DNA from: Bartonella tribocorum CIP 105476
GTDB taxonomy: Bacteria; Pseudomonadota; Alphaproteobacteria; Rhizobiales; Rhizobiaceae
DNA length: 64,000 nucleotides
NCBI RefSeq assembly: GCF_000196435.1
Contig: NC_010161.1
Span: 2,375,001-2,439,000 of the forward strand
Direction of reading: 5' to 3'
Shown here one piece after another: positions 30,673-41,060 of this stretch (positions are counted from its first letter, which is position 1; each line of letters starts with the position of its first letter). The notes under the pieces were generated by a model. The model was given only the letters and a program-made list of their open reading frames with translations. It did no database searches and was not told the DNA's origin. Both the position numbers and the translations under genes were made by a program.

Positions 30673-33319
30673 TCACAATCCTTTGTGGAACAATAATAAT
30701 TTTTTTCATAGGCTTTTCAACCAGCTGCGCCTGGACGAAATCTAAAGCCAAAACCGCTTCTTTAATCATCGTCTCACTCGCTGTTGCAGCAACAGTCACT
30801 TCACCGCGTTTTTTACCATTAATTTGTACTGGCAAAGTATAGCTTTCTTCAACGATTAATGCGGGATCATATACAGGCCAAGCAAGTTCAGACATTAAAG
30901 TTGTCTCCCCTAAAGCAGCATGGCATTCTTCCGCTAAATGCGGCATGATAGGTGCAATCATGGCAAGAAAAAAATCCATGGCTTGACGTAAAGCCGCTTT
31001 CATTTCATCCTCAACATCTGCCACCTTATTGAGCAAAGGTGCCATAATATTCAAGAATTCATAAAGGCGTGCAATAGCGCGATTAAAAGCGAATTTTTCT
31101 AAATCATCTTCTACAGCGTGGAGCATGCGATGCGCTGCCTTTGACAGTTCTAAAGCCGCCCCCTGATGCCCCGCCCGGGGCGCCACATCCTTTAAAACAG
31201 CAGCACTCAAAGCCACATGGCGCCAAACACGCTGGACAAAGCGATGTGCGCCTTCAACACCCGATTCTGTCCAGATAACATCCCGCTCAGGGGGAGAATC
31301 TGACAACACAAACCAGCGTACCGTATCAGCGCCGTAAGATGCAATAATATCATCGGGATCAACGACATTCTTTTTTGATTTTGACATTTTCTCAATCAAA
31401 CCAATCGTCACTTCGCTTTGATCGGTTAATTTATAAGCACACCGCTTTCCATCTTTTTCAACAATCGAAATCTCTGCTGGAGAAACCCACCCTTGATCAT
31501 CCCGATAGGTTTCATGCACCACCATCCCTTGGGTAAAAAGCCCCTTAAAAGGTTCATCCACACTCACATGACCGACCAATTTCATAGCACGCATAAAAAA
31601 GCGCGCATAAAGAAGATGCAAAATGGCATGCTCAATTCCACCAATATATTGTTGCACAGGCAACCATTCAGCGGTTGCTTGTTTTTCAACAGGTTCTGGT
31701 GCAAAAGGAGCTGTAAAGCGCGCATAATACCAAGAAGAGTCAACAAATGTGTCCATGGTATCCGTTTCGCGTTTGGCAGGTTGACCACAGATCGGGCAAG
31801 CAACATCCTGCCACATTTCATGCCGCGCAAGAGGATTGCCCGGTTGATCAAAAGTAACATCATCCGGCAACACAACCGGCAAATCGGCCCGTGGTACAGG
31901 CACAACGCCACAAGATGTACAATGGATCATAGGAATGGGGCATCCCCAATAACGTTGACGCGAAATTCCCCAATCACGCAATCGAAATTGCACGGTTTTT
32001 TTCCCTTGCGGCTGCCCATGAAGCACTTGTTGCTCAAGCCTTTTGGCGACTTCTTCAAAGGCTTGTTGTGGTGTCAAGCCGTCCAAAAAGCTGGAATTGA
32101 TCATCACCCCATCACCCGTATAAGGCATTTCAGCAAGAACGAAATCTTCTACCTTAGTTTCCCTTGGCAAAACCACTGGTTTTATCGGAAGATCATATTT
32201 ACGCGCAAAATCGAAATCTCTCTGATCATGAGCTGGACAACCAAAAATAGCCCCCGTACCATAGTCCATTAGCACAAAATTAGCGATATAAACGGGGATA
32301 TGCACTGTTTCATCAAAAGGATGCACCGCCACAAGAGGGGTGAGAAACCCTTGTTTTTCAGCTGTTTCAAGTGCTGCTGTTGTCGTTCCACCACACCGAC
32401 AATTTTCGATAAAAGCCGCTAAGGCTTTGTCTTTTTTTGCAAGAGATTGTGCAATGGGATGATCAACAGACAAAGCCAAAAAGGAAGCACCAAACAGTGT
32501 ATCAGGACGCGTTGAGTAACAAACAACCTCATCAAATGCCTCACAAACATCATTAGAACCACCTGCATCATCAGCTGTCGACTTTAAAGCCCAACGAATC
32601 AGCAAACCTTGGGATTTCCCGATCCAATTTTTTTGCATCGTGCGAACTTTTTCCGGCCATTGATCTAGTTCTTCAAGCCCCGCCAAGAGATCTTCACTAA
32701 AATCGCTAATTTTGAAAAACCACTGGGTCAACTCACGTTGTTCAACCAACGCTCCAGAACGCCAACCCCGTCCATCAACAACCTGTTCATTGGCCAAAAC
32801 AGTGTGGTCAACCGGGTCCCAATTGACCTTCGCCACTTTACGCGCCACCAACCCCTTTTGATAGAAATCAAGAAAAAGCATTTGTTGGCGGTGGTAATAG
32901 TCCACATCACACGTTGCAAACTCACGCGCCCAATCGAGTGAGAGCCCTAATTGCTTTAATTGCCCACGCATGACCGCAATATTTTCATAGGTCCAAGTTT
33001 TAGGATGCACTTTACTTTGCAAAGCAGCATTTTCAGCCGGCATACCAAACGCGTCCCAGCCCATAGGATGAAGCACGTTAAAGCCCTTTGCACGTTTATA
33101 GCGTGCTACAACATCTCCCATGGCATAATTGCGCACATGCCCCATGTGAATGCGCCCTGATGGATAAGGAAACATTTCTAAAACATAATATTTCTCGCGA
33201 CCATCTCCTTGGACAGTCTGAAAAATTTTCTTTTCATCCCAAATTTCTTGCCATTTTTTTTCTCTCGCACGTGGATTATAGCGCTCGCCTATCTTATAAT
33301 GTTCAATCGTCATTCCCAT
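30659..33319 (-). CDS. leuS: Leucyl-tRNA synthetase
   Basis: Class Ia aminoacyl-tRNA synthetase of 886 residues. HIGH-like motif HMGH (in [15 protein letters not shown]), the KMSKS motif ([15 protein letters not shown]), the CP1 editing domain ([15 protein letters not shown], ending with [15 protein letters not shown]) and the C-terminal tRNA-binding region are all present. ATG 33319 is used; an ATG two codons later is possible. First gene of a leuS-lptE operon. Confidence 0.96.
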   Translation of the reverse strand: MGMTIEHYKIGERYNPRAREKKWQEIWDEKKIFQTVQGDGREKYYVLEMFPYPSGRIHMGHVRNYAMGDVVARYKRAKGFNVLHPMGWDAFGMPAENAALQSKVHPKTWTYENIAVMRGQLKQLGLSLDWAREFATCDVDYYHRQQMLFLDFYQKGLVARKVAKVNWDPVDHTVLANEQVVDGRGWRSGALVEQRELTQWFFKISDFSEDLLAGLEELDQWPEKVRTMQKNWIGKSQGLLIRWALKSTADDAGGSNDVCEAFDEVVCYSTRPDTLFGASFLALSVDHPIAQSLAKKDKALAAFIENCRCGGTTTAALETAEKQGFLTPLVAVHPFDETVHIPVYIANFVLMDYGTGAIFGCPAHDQRDFDFARKYDLPIKPVVLPRETKVEDFVLAEMPYTGDGVMINSSFLDGLTPQQAFEEVAKRLEQQVLHGQPQGKKTVQFRLRDWGISRQRYWGCPIPMIHCTSCGVVPVPRADLPVVLPDDVTFDQPGNPLARHEMWQDVACPICGQPAKRETDTMDTFVDSSWYYARFTAPFAPEPVEKQATAEWLPVQQYIGGIEHAILHLLYARFFMRAMKLVGHVSVDEPFKGLFTQGMVVHETYRDDQGWVSPAEISIVEKDGKRCAYKLTDQSEVTIGLIEKMSKSKKNVVDPDDIIASYGADTVRWFVLSDSPPERDVIWTESGVEGAHRFVQRVWRHVALSAAVLKDVAPRAGHQGAALELSKAAHRMLHAVEDDLEKFAFNRAIARLYEFLNIMAPLLNKVADVEDEMKAALRQAMDFFLAMIAPIMPHLAEECHAALGETTLMSELAWPVYDPALIVEESYTLPVQINGKKRGEVTVAATASETMIKEAVLALDFVQAQLVEKPMKKIIIVPQRIVNVVL

Positions 33320-33503
33320 TATACTCTTTTTAATTTATACTTTTTAATAAAACTGAACCAAAAACTTGTTTTATTATGCTTGACCATGGATTAATCTCAT
33401 CGTCAACATTTTCGTGAAATATTTCCCTAAGTATTTTATAAAAACACCAACCCTTGAATAAAACTTGAACAAAATTTAAACAAACACGATAAAGCACAAA
33501 AAC

Positions 33504-34211
33504 ATGAAGACACAAACACCCCCTCATAGCCCCTCCCCCCCTCATAACTCTTCTATTGAAGCATTACACAACCTTCAAAAAGACATTGCGGCACTCTGCC
33601 AAGAGCTACAACGCCCCAGGGAAGAAGTTGAACTTATCGCTGTTTCAAAAACTGTTTCCATAGAGGATATACGCCCTCTTTTACAAGCAGGTCAATCTCT
33701 GTTTGCAGAAAACCGCGTGCAAGAAGCAGCACAAAAATGGCTCGGGTTACGTCAACAATTTGAAAATATTAAACTTCACCTCATCGGTCCCCTACAATCC
33801 AATAAAGCTGCTGAAGCTGTAAAGATTTTTGATGTCATTCAAACGGTTGATCGTGAAAAAATAGCCAAAATTTTGGCAGAAGAAATGCAAAAACAAAAAA
33901 GGCATATCCCCTGCTATGTTCAGGTCAATATTGGCTTAGAACCGCAAAAAAGTGGTATAGCACCGCAAGAAGTAATCCCTTTTGTTTCTCAATGCAAAAA
34001 CAACTATGGACTTGATATCATTGGTCTTATGGCCATCCCCCCTGTGGACGAAAACCCTGGACCCTATTTCGCCCTATTAGCAAAGCTAGCAAAACAAGCC
34101 GGTCTTCCAAAGCTTTCCATGGGCATGTCCAATGATTTTAAAACAGCTCTACAATTTGGTTCGAATGTCCTTCGCATTGGCTCTGCTTTATTTGGAAAAC
34201 GCCCCGTGTAA
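33504..34211 (+). CDS. YggS-family PLP homeostasis protein
   Basis: 235-residue fold-type III PLP-binding protein (YggS/PLPBP/COG0325) that regulates pyridoxal phosphate and amino-acid balance. PLP lysine K49 lies in ELIAVSKTVS; FAENRVQEA, HLIGPLQSNK, YVQVNIGLEPQKSG and the C-terminal SMGMSNDFKTALQFGSN with RIGSALFG are conserved. N-terminal 20 residues are Pro/Ser rich and not part of the fold. Divergent from leuS. A decayed duplicate of its 3' end lies 180 bp downstream. Confidence 0.92.
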   Translation: MKTQTPPHSPSPPHNSSIEALHNLQKDIAALCQELQRPREEVELIAVSKTVSIEDIRPLLQAGQSLFAENRVQEAAQKWLGLRQQFENIKLHLIGPLQSNKAAEAVKIFDVIQTVDREKIAKILAEEMQKQKRHIPCYVQVNIGLEPQKSGIAPQEVIPFVSQCKNNYGLDIIGLMAIPPVDENPGPYFALLAKLAKQAGLPKLSMGMSNDFKTALQFGSNVLRIGSALFGKRPV

Positions 34212-34389
34212 AACCACTTCGCTTCATGTAAATCCATTCCCCCAAGATACATCCCCATTGAAAACTCTACGAACAAGCCCAAAACAACAGAAATGAAAAA
34301 AATATTCCTCTCACTAAAAGAGCAACTCTAGCAGAAAAAACGCCCGTCTCTCCCTTCACCCTTTCCTTTCTGCTCCCTCTTTCCACCCC

Positions 34390-34520
34390 CTTCTTTCCAT
34401 CCTATGAGCAAAAGGAGCAAAAAAGCTGAGCCTTCTAAAGTTTCTTACCAGCACATCCTCAACCCATACAATGACTTCAAAATAGCCCTGCAATTTGGCT
34501 TGCATGCTCTCACACCTTAA
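34390..34520 (+). pseudogene. Degenerate duplicate of the yggS 3' end
   Basis: TGAGCAAAAGGAGCAAAAAAG, CCTTCTAAAGTTTC and CAATGACTTCAAAATAGCCC followed by TGCAATTTGG align in order with yggS 34076-34165 (LAKLAKQAGLPKLSMGMSNDFKTALQFG). Many substitutions, mainly transitions, show that it is older than the priA duplicate. It lies between yggS and an integrase remnant that begins 45 bp further on. Confidence 0.72.
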
Positions 34521-34563
34521 CGCTTCATTACTCTCCTCCTCTAACACCTCTAAATAAAAAGCA

Positions 34564-34950
34564 ACACATTGATTTATAATGACAATCTATCGTCACTCAA
34601 CTTGAATGAGAGCCCCGAACAACGTAAGATTCTCTCATTCCAAACCTATTTATATTGAATCAATCAAAACCACTTGCTTACACATTACAAGTGTGGGATG
34701 TGTATGGATAAAACTGTATAAAAAAGGAATAAAAATAGTTCTTATGAACGCTCTCAAATGCCAAAGGCTGTTGCAAATATTGGGGACCGAAAAAGTATGT
34801 GATGGTGCCAGCTTGCTCCTGCATAAGCGTAAAGATGGGGGCGCTCAATGGATTTATCGTTAGGATTTATCGTTATACCAATCACAAGCACCATTTTGAG
34901 ATGGGCTTGGCTGCCTTGAGAAAGGTCTCTTTAAAGCACCCCAAAAGAAA
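34564..34950 (+). pseudogene. Integrase remnant with leader, copy 9
   Basis: Well-kept leader: CATTGATTTATAATGACAAT, CCCCGAACAACGTAAGATTC, TTGAATCAATCAAAACCACT, TGGATAAAACTGTATAAAAA. The start codon is lost (AAAAATAGTTCTTATGAACG), and DGASLLLHKRKDGGAQWIYR is open before a stop. A short local duplication (GATTTATCGTTAGGATTTATCG) breaks the frame at 34850; the segment then aligns through HHFEMGLAALRKVSLK. Confidence 0.85.
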
Positions 34951-35634
34951 TCCTACATATACATATAAAGGCAAAATGATAAGAGAAGCATTGCGCATGA
35001 ATGAAAAAACTGTCGTGAAATAAATAATCGCAAAAGAATATTCAACACGCTTACCACAATGATTGCCATTAAAAACCACGAATTCTCTCACACTTTTCTA
35101 GTATGCATAAACAACTTCCCCACCTACTAATAGCGTACAGCAGAAGGAAAAGCCTTAAGACTATCAATACGGCTCTTTAATTCTCGGATAAGTCACTTGA
35201 GCACAATCAGCACCTTAAATGTCAAAGCGAACATAAAAAAACAATGCTAAACAATATGATAACAATCATAAGGACAAACGATAGCATAGAAGTTTTCTAC
35301 ACACAGAGAGAAGTAAGATGCAATCAACAATCGCTAAAAAGCATTAATCTTAATCCATGCGTACAAACAATAAAAACACAACTGATTTCAATTATAAATA
35401 TATTCCCTTGTTATTCTCATAAATTAAAAAAATACCAAATTTTCAGATGGATAAGGCCTTCTAACTTTAAATTTTAATTAAGAAAAAATAGGATGATATT
35501 TCTTATAATTTAGAATAACGTAAGTAATATTATTATATTATTGAGAATAAGATTACTTATATACATAATATATTTATTATTTATACAGTATTTTTATTGT
35601 TATTTTTAATGTAGATAATATTAGGAGGATTAAT
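34951..35634. other. AT-rich region before the bacteriocin-like cassette
   Basis: 684 bp, becoming extremely AT-rich after 35380. No credible gene apart from a 77-codon frame at 35244-35477 without family resemblance. The promoter of the cassette is probably in the last 150 bp; AGGAGG at 35622 is the ribosome site of the next gene. Confidence 0.4.
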
Positions 35635-35901
35635 ATGAGAAATTTTGGTTCAGGTTTAACTTATACGATAAATGACTCAACACCTATCATTTATGGAAAT
35701 GCATGTAGACCTAGTGATTTTATGAATCACATGAATGCACAGGGTTTTGACTTGGCAGTTGCAGGAGGGATAACCGGAGCAGCAGTGGGAGCTATATCTG
35801 GTCCAGGTGCACTTATGGGTGGAGTTACAGGCTTTACGACCGGTTTCCTCGGAGGTTTTGGTTTGGGGTTTGTACAGAAAGCTCATGAGTGTTGGTTCTA
35901 A
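35635..35901 (+). CDS. Small Gly-rich bacteriocin-like peptide
   Basis: 88 residues. Polar N-terminus, then a Gly/Ala-rich hydrophobic stretch (about 40-80) packed with GxxxG motifs (GGITGAAVGAISG, GGVTGFTTGFLGGFGLGF), ending QKAHECWF. There are two cysteines, C24 and C86. A Gly-Gly pair at 44-45 could be a double-glycine processing site, leaving a 43-residue core like class II bacteriocins or ColV-type microcins; the remaining N-terminal part would be a long leader. AGGAGG seven bases before the ATG is an ideal ribosome site, so it is probably expressed. Two small paralogous membrane proteins follow, as immunity genes do. No export ABC transporter is nearby. Bacteriocin assignment is inference from composition and context; a membrane-active toxin or short scaffold protein remains possible. 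Confidence 0.55.
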   Translation: MRNFGSGLTYTINDSTPIIYGNACRPSDFMNHMNAQGFDLAVAGGITGAAVGAISGPGALMGGVTGFTTGFLGGFGLGFVQKAHECWF

Positions 35902-35923
35902 TTTATAGAGAATAGCGACAAAG

Positions 35924-36016
35924 ATATCTCTGAAGTTAATAATTTTGTAATTGTTTTCAAAAAAATATCTAAGTCATATTGTCTACAATCATGGTGGAGA
36001 TGGACTTCAGAGATAT
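35924..36016. promoter_or_regulatory. Perfect 13-bp inverted repeat between peptide and membrane genes
   Basis: ATATCTCTGAAGT at 35924-35936 and its exact complement ACTTCAGAGATAT at 36004-36016, separated by 67 bases. It starts 22 bp after the peptide stop and ends just before the first membrane gene. It could be a terminator-like or translational control hairpin, or a protein-binding pair. No T-run follows. Confidence 0.6.
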
Positions 36017-36057
36017 TTATACTTTATAATCACATGTATTGTAATTTGGATTTCGTA

Positions 36058-36264
36058 ATGTCAGATTTTGCTTATAAAATCATTGAATCGCTTATAGCAA
36101 CGTTTTTCTTTGGCTTTTTATATATGTTTTATTATAGATTTATTTATTATAATAGTTGGAAAGATTCTCTAAAAAATTCATTATTAATAAGCTCTATATT
36201 CTTTATGGTTAATCTTTTATTTAACTATATTGGTTTATATCAAGTTGTGAGAAATATTTTATAA
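36058..36264 (+). CDS. Small membrane protein 1 (putative immunity protein)
   Basis: 68 residues from ATG 36058 (MSDFAYKIIE); the in-frame ATG at 36034 would add eight residues and neither has a strong ribosome site. Two hydrophobic helices (LIATFFFGFLYMFYY and LLISSIFFMVNLLF) flank a charged turn YNSWKDSLKNSL. The turn and the end IGLY match the next protein (YSWKVAIKSTL...FGLF), so the two are paralogues. Stop and next start overlap (TAATG). Size, helix pairing and position after the Gly-rich peptide suggest immunity; that is inference. Confidence 0.5.
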   Translation: MSDFAYKIIESLIATFFFGFLYMFYYRFIYYNSWKDSLKNSLLISSIFFMVNLLFNYIGLYQVVRNIL

Positions 36265-36452
36265 TGAACATTCGTTATGAAATCGTAAGAATGTTTTGCA
36301 TGCTTATTGTATTCATCCCTATATATGCTATTGGTTTTAAAAAAATTGGTGGTTACAGTTGGAAAGTAGCTATAAAATCAACACTATATACAGTAATTCT
36401 GTTCATTGTTTTTGATAGTTTATGTAGATATTTTGGGTTATTTAATTATTAA
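36264..36452 (+). CDS. Small membrane protein 2 (paralogue of protein 1)
   Basis: 62 residues. Two hydrophobic helices (FCMLIVFIPIYAIGF and TVILFIVFDSLC) around GGYSWKVAIKSTL. It shares the pattern SWK-x3-K-(N/S)-(S/T)-L...GL(Y/F) with protein 1. The ATG at 36264 shares its A with the upstream TAA, so translation is probably coupled. Strongly AT-rich, unlike acs next door. Confidence 0.5.
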   Translation: MNIRYEIVRMFCMLIVFIPIYAIGFKKIGGYSWKVAIKSTLYTVILFIVFDSLCRYFGLFNY

Positions 36453-36778
36453 TGAACTTATTCTTATTTGAATAAGGCAATACAAAATAAAAAACATTCA
36501 AAGCGATAATCAATAAAGTACCTTCATCTACCTCTTATATGATATTTTTTAATATCTTTATGCTTTTATAAAAAGCTCTGTACGACAAGGCTCTGTTGCA
36601 TTTAAATATCCTCAATGAGCATAAAATACGCTCTTGAAGACAAGAGTTTCAGATTTTAAAAATTGACTATTCCAATCTTTGTCATTTAGTCTACCCTCAT
36701 AATGAAAAGCTTACGGGGAAGTTTTGCCTAAAAATACAATGGGCTGATTTTCCCTAAGATAAATCAAAAGAGGGAAAC

Positions 36779-38722
36779 ATGACTGAAAAAATTTATCCGA
36801 TATCAGAAGAGATCAAAAAAAATACTTTGCTCGATGAGGAAACTTATCAAAAATGGTATCGAGAAAGCATCAATGATCCAGAAAGCTTCTGGGCAAAACA
36901 TGGTCAATGTATTGAATGGTTTAAACCCTTTACAAAAGTAAAAAACACTTCTTTTAACGATGGTGTATCAATTCAATGGTACGAGGATGGGATAACAAAT
37001 GTAGCCTATAATTGCATTGATCGTCATCTGAAAACCCATGGCGATCAAATTGCGCTCATTTGGGAAGGGGATAATCCTTATCATGATAAAAAAATAACCT
37101 ATAACGAACTTTATGAACATGTTTGTCGTTTTGCCAATCTTTTAAAAAACCACGGTGTCAAAAAAGGCGATAAAGTAACCATTTATCTTCCTATGATTCC
37201 CGAAGCAGCCTATGCCATGCTCGCTTGTGCCCGCATTGGTGCTGTTCATTCGGTTATTTTTGCAGGCTTTTCTGCTGAAGCCATAGCAGGACGCATTGTT
37301 GACTGTGAATCGACCTTCATCATTACTGCTGATCACGGCTTGCGGGGTGGCAAACGAATTAACTTAAAAGACAATGTTGACCATGCTATTGAAATAGCCG
37401 CCCGCCAAAATGTGCGTGTCGATCAAGTTATGGTTATACGGCGGACTTGCGGACCAATTGATTGGATAGAGGGGCGTGATTTTTGGTACCACGAAGAAAT
37501 CACTCATGCAAAAACAAACTGTCCAGCAGAACCAATGAATGCTGAAGATCCGCTTTTTATTCTTTATACTTCAGGCTCAACCGGCAAACCCAAAGGTGTT
37601 TTGCATAGCACAGGGGGCTATCTTGTTTATGCCGCAATAACCCACAAATATGTTTTTGATTATCACCCTGGTGAAATTTACTGGTGTACAGCTGATATTG
37701 GTTGGATTACGGGGCATTCTTACTTGGTTTATGGTCCTTTATGCAACGGAGCCACCACTTTAATGTTTGAAGGCACACCAACCTTTCCTGATAAGGGAAG
37801 ATTTTGGGAAATTGTCGACAAACACAAAGTCAATACGCTCTATACAGCACCAACAGCTATCCGCGCCTTAATGGGTGCGGGAAATTCATTTGTTGAACAC
37901 TCAAAAAGAACATCCTTACGTCTTTTAGGAACCGTAGGTGAACCCATTAATCCAGAAGCATGGGAATGGTTTTATCACACCGTTGGAAATGACCGTTGTC
38001 CGATTCTCGATACATGGTGGCAAACAGAAACAGGGGGACATATGATCACCCCCCTCCCCGGTGCCACGCCCCTTAAAGCAGGCTCCGCCACACGTCCCTT
38101 TTTTGGGGTTCAACTGCAAATCATAGACGAGCAAGGAAATATTCTGGAAGGAGAAGCAGAAGGCAATCTTTGTATTATTGACTCATGGCCAGGACAAATG
38201 CGCACGCTCTATAAGGATCACGAGCGCTTTATCGAAACCTATTTTTCCACCTATAAAGGGAAATATTTTACAGGTGATGGCTGTAGACGCGATAGTGATG
38301 GCTATTATTGGATTACAGGGCGCGTTGATGACATTCTCAATGTCTCAGGACACAGACTTGGAACAGCAGAAATTGAATCTGCCCTTGTTTTGCACCCTGC
38401 TGTTTCTGAAGCCGCTGTTGTTGGTTACCCTCACCCCATTAAAGGACAGGGGGTCTACAGTTTTGTCACCCTCATGGAAGGAACAGCGCCAAGTGAAGAA
38501 TTGCAAAAAGACCTTATCAAGCATGTCAGAAAGGAAATAGGTTCCATTGCTATATTGGATAAAATTCAGTTTGCTCCGCAGCTTCCCAAAACGCGATCAG
38601 GAAAAATTATGAGACGTATTTTACGAAAAATCGCTGAAAATAATTTCGATAATTTAGGAGATATTTCAACCCTTGCCGAACCACAAGTTGTTGAAGATCT
38701 AATTGCCAACCGACAAAATTAA
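36779..38722 (+). CDS. acs: Acetyl-CoA synthetase
   Basis: Cytosolic ANL-superfamily ligase, 647 residues: acetate + ATP + CoA to acetyl-CoA. AMP-binding P-loop [11 protein letters not shown], the [10 protein letters not shown] motif, [18 protein letters not shown] hinge region and the regulatory acetylation site [11 protein letters not shown] are intact. ATG preceded by AGAGGGAAAC. Monocistronic; a large stem-loop follows the stop. The 326 bp upstream hold no gene. Typical length and complete. Confidence 0.96.
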
Positions 38723-38749
38723 AAACACCATGGTTTAACGCACAATACC

Positions 38750-38809
38750 ACCGGTAGGCTTTAGCCTTTTGCTAAAATAATCCCAGCATTGCTTGCTAAA
38801 GCCACCGGT
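38750..38809. terminator. Long stem-loop after acs
   Basis: ACCGGTAGGCTTTAGC (38750-38765) pairs with GCTAAAGCC-ACCGGT (38795-38809), one bulge, 29-base loop. 28 bp after the acs stop. No strong U-run follows, so it could stabilise the mRNA end, act as a weak terminator, or be the end of an old element. Confidence 0.55.
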
Positions 38810-38869
38810 AAAAATCCAAGCCAGAACCACTATTCTGTTTGCAACCCAAAATATTGCACCCCTCTTATA

Positions 38870-39055
38870 GCATAATCCTTCATAAGAGATAATTTGCACT
38901 TTAGATGTTTTATCCACACACACATTTCAAGCCGCAAACGAATGCCATAAAAGGCTTGCTGTGGGTGATCAATTTTACTGTCGGTGAAACTTTTTTATCA
39001 ATTTATCAAATTGTAAGATGACAAATTATTCTTATAAATCAATCTATTTTGGCAA
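38870..39055 (-). pseudogene. Integrase leader remnant, copy 10 (minus)
   Basis: Read on the minus strand from 39055: AAAATAGATTGATTTATAAG, a degraded leader, TTATGGCATTCGTTTGC, TGTGTGTGGATAAAACATCT, then TCTCTTATGAAGG. Only leader and start region are recognisable. The rest of the gap to ftsE (39056-39454) shows no gene. Confidence 0.5.
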
Positions 39056-39454
39056 AAAAACAACAAAAAAACTTTTAAAACCTTTGAAAACAAATCGTTT
39101 TTTCATAATCAATAAAAAAAAACAAAGATTAAAATTATAAAAGATGCGTTTTAATACACATTAAAGCGAAAAATGCACAAATCTCATCAACCACAAAACG
39201 AGAAAGATCAAGATTAAGATTAAGTCGAAAAACAAGCATAGCAGTTCTTATGTTTCTGCTAGAAACACCTTGGAATTCCTGCTAAAATCATAAATAAATG
39301 CAAAATAAAGAAATATAAAGGATATTTTACAAACAATATTTCTCAAGCACAAATGAAGAAATATTGCGTGTTGTGAAGTATGAATAAGATTGAAAACAAT
39401 AGGAGCAAAAGTCCTGAGAGTAATACACTATAAAAACAGAAGTGGTAACGAAAA

Positions 39455-40114
39455 GTGATTCATTTTGAAAATGTCGGTCTGCGCTATGGAATGGGCCCGG
39501 AGGTCCTTCGCGATATTAGCTTTCATATTCCTGCTGGCTCATTTCAATTTCTTACGGGTGCCTCTGGAGCGGGTAAAACATCATTGATGCGTCTGATGTT
39601 TTTGGCACTCAAACCCACCCGCGGTCATATTGATCTATTTGGAACAGATACAGCGTTGCTGAAAAGACAAGAGCTCCCTGCACTACGACAACGTATCGGT
39701 GTGGTTTTTCAAGATTTTCGTCTCCTTGACCACATGACCACCTATGAAAATGTTTCCTTGCCTTTACGCATCAAAGGACAAGAAGAAGCAACCTATCGCA
39801 GTGAAGTAGAAGATCTCCTCTGTTGGGTAGGTCTTGGCGATCATATTCATGTTTTACCACCAGTTCTTTCCGGTGGGGAAAAACAAAGAGTCGCCATTGC
39901 ACGCGCGCTTATTGATCAACCTGAAATTTTGCTTGCTGATGAACCAACAGGAAATGTCGATCCACCCTTAGCGAAACGCCTGCTACGTTTGTTTATTGAA
40001 TTAAACCGTTTTGGAACGGCTGTTATCATTGCCACTCATGATATCGCCTTAATGGAACAAGTTGCAGCACGGCGTATGCTTCTCCATAACGGACGGATGA
40101 CGATTCATGAATAA
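39455..40114 (+). CDS. ftsE: Cell-division ATPase FtsE
   Basis: ABC ATPase of 219 residues that with FtsX activates septal peptidoglycan hydrolases at the Z-ring. Walker A GASGAGKTS, Q-loop VVFQDFRLL, signature LSGGEKQR, Walker B ILLADEPTG and the H-loop ATHD are in order. GTG start (MIHFENVGLRYG). Overlaps ftsX by 8 bp, the usual ftsEX operon. The NVDPPLA after Walker B is slightly divergent from the common D-loop but normal for the subgroup. Confidence 0.94.
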   Translation: MIHFENVGLRYGMGPEVLRDISFHIPAGSFQFLTGASGAGKTSLMRLMFLALKPTRGHIDLFGTDTALLKRQELPALRQRIGVVFQDFRLLDHMTTYENVSLPLRIKGQEEATYRSEVEDLLCWVGLGDHIHVLPPVLSGGEKQRVAIARALIDQPEILLADEPTGNVDPPLAKRLLRLFIELNRFGTAVIIATHDIALMEQVAARRMLLHNGRMTIHE

Positions 40115-41060
40115 ATTTTTCTCCATTTTTACCAGCAATAAAAAAAACACAACAGCGATTATTCCCAGTAGCAACATCTCTGGACAAGCACTGGTTGCCG
40201 TAATTGCTATTATGACATTTCTCTCAAGCCTCACCTTAATTGGTGTTGATTTAGTCCAGCGTTCTGCCAAAAATTGGAGCAATCAAATTAGCTATGAAGC
40301 AACAATACAAATACGCCCCGTTGATAATGTTGATATCAACAAAGCACTTCATGAGGCAGTAACATTGGTTAAAACCTTTTCTGGTGTACAAGATGCAAAA
40401 ATTGTTGACCAAAAAGCCACTGAAAAGTTACTGGAGCCATGGCTTGGAACAGGTTTTAATTTGAACGAATTGCCCCTTCCCCGTCTTATCATTGTCACCT
40501 TGAAGGAAGATGAAACAATCAATTTTTCTGCCATCAATCATGCCATTAAAACGCAAATTCCCGGCGGTCAATTTGATGATCATCGTGTTTGGGTCCACCG
40601 TTTTACGACCATGGCATACACCACGGTTTTCATTGGTTTTTCAATTTTAGCATTGGTTCTAGGTTCTCTAATCCTCACCATCATTTTTGCCACCCGCAAT
40701 GCATTGGCAGAAAATGCCCATATTATTAATGTGTTATATTTTCTTGGCACTGAAACCCTTTTCATTGCACGTCAATTTGATTGGCATTTTTTTAAAACTG
40801 CTCTGCGCGGTGCTTTATATGGTGGTCTCACAAGCATATTTCTGTTTTCAGCCTTTTGTCTCTGGACGAATTATAACCTAGGAAGAGTAGAAGCCAGCCA
40901 AATAACGGCTTTATTAGGACATATTTCCATAAGTTCCATTCCTTATGGCAAAATCACTCTGCTTATTATTTTTGTTTCTTTTCTCACCACCCTTACCAAC
41001 CGCATGACTATTTTAGCGCAACTGAAAAAAATCGATCAATGTGAAAACGGTTTATTTTAA
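40107..41060 (+). CDS. ftsX: Cell-division membrane protein FtsX
   Basis: 317-residue inner-membrane partner of FtsE: one N-terminal segment (ALVAVIAIMTFLSSLTLIG), a periplasmic domain (about 60-165, with EATIQIRPVDNVDINKA) and three C-terminal segments (TVFIGFSILALVLGSLIL and two after 225). The alphaproteobacterial version has a poorly conserved periplasmic lobe, as here. Overlaps ftsE upstream and the YdcF-like gene downstream. Confidence 0.92.
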   Translation: MNKFFSIFTSNKKNTTAIIPSSNISGQALVAVIAIMTFLSSLTLIGVDLVQRSAKNWSNQISYEATIQIRPVDNVDINKALHEAVTLVKTFSGVQDAKIVDQKATEKLLEPWLGTGFNLNELPLPRLIIVTLKEDETINFSAINHAIKTQIPGGQFDDHRVWVHRFTTMAYTTVFIGFSILALVLGSLILTIIFATRNALAENAHIINVLYFLGTETLFIARQFDWHFFKTALRGALYGGLTSIFLFSAFCLWTNYNLGRVEASQITALLGHISISSIPYGKITLLIIFVSFLTTLTNRMTILAQLKKIDQCENGLF

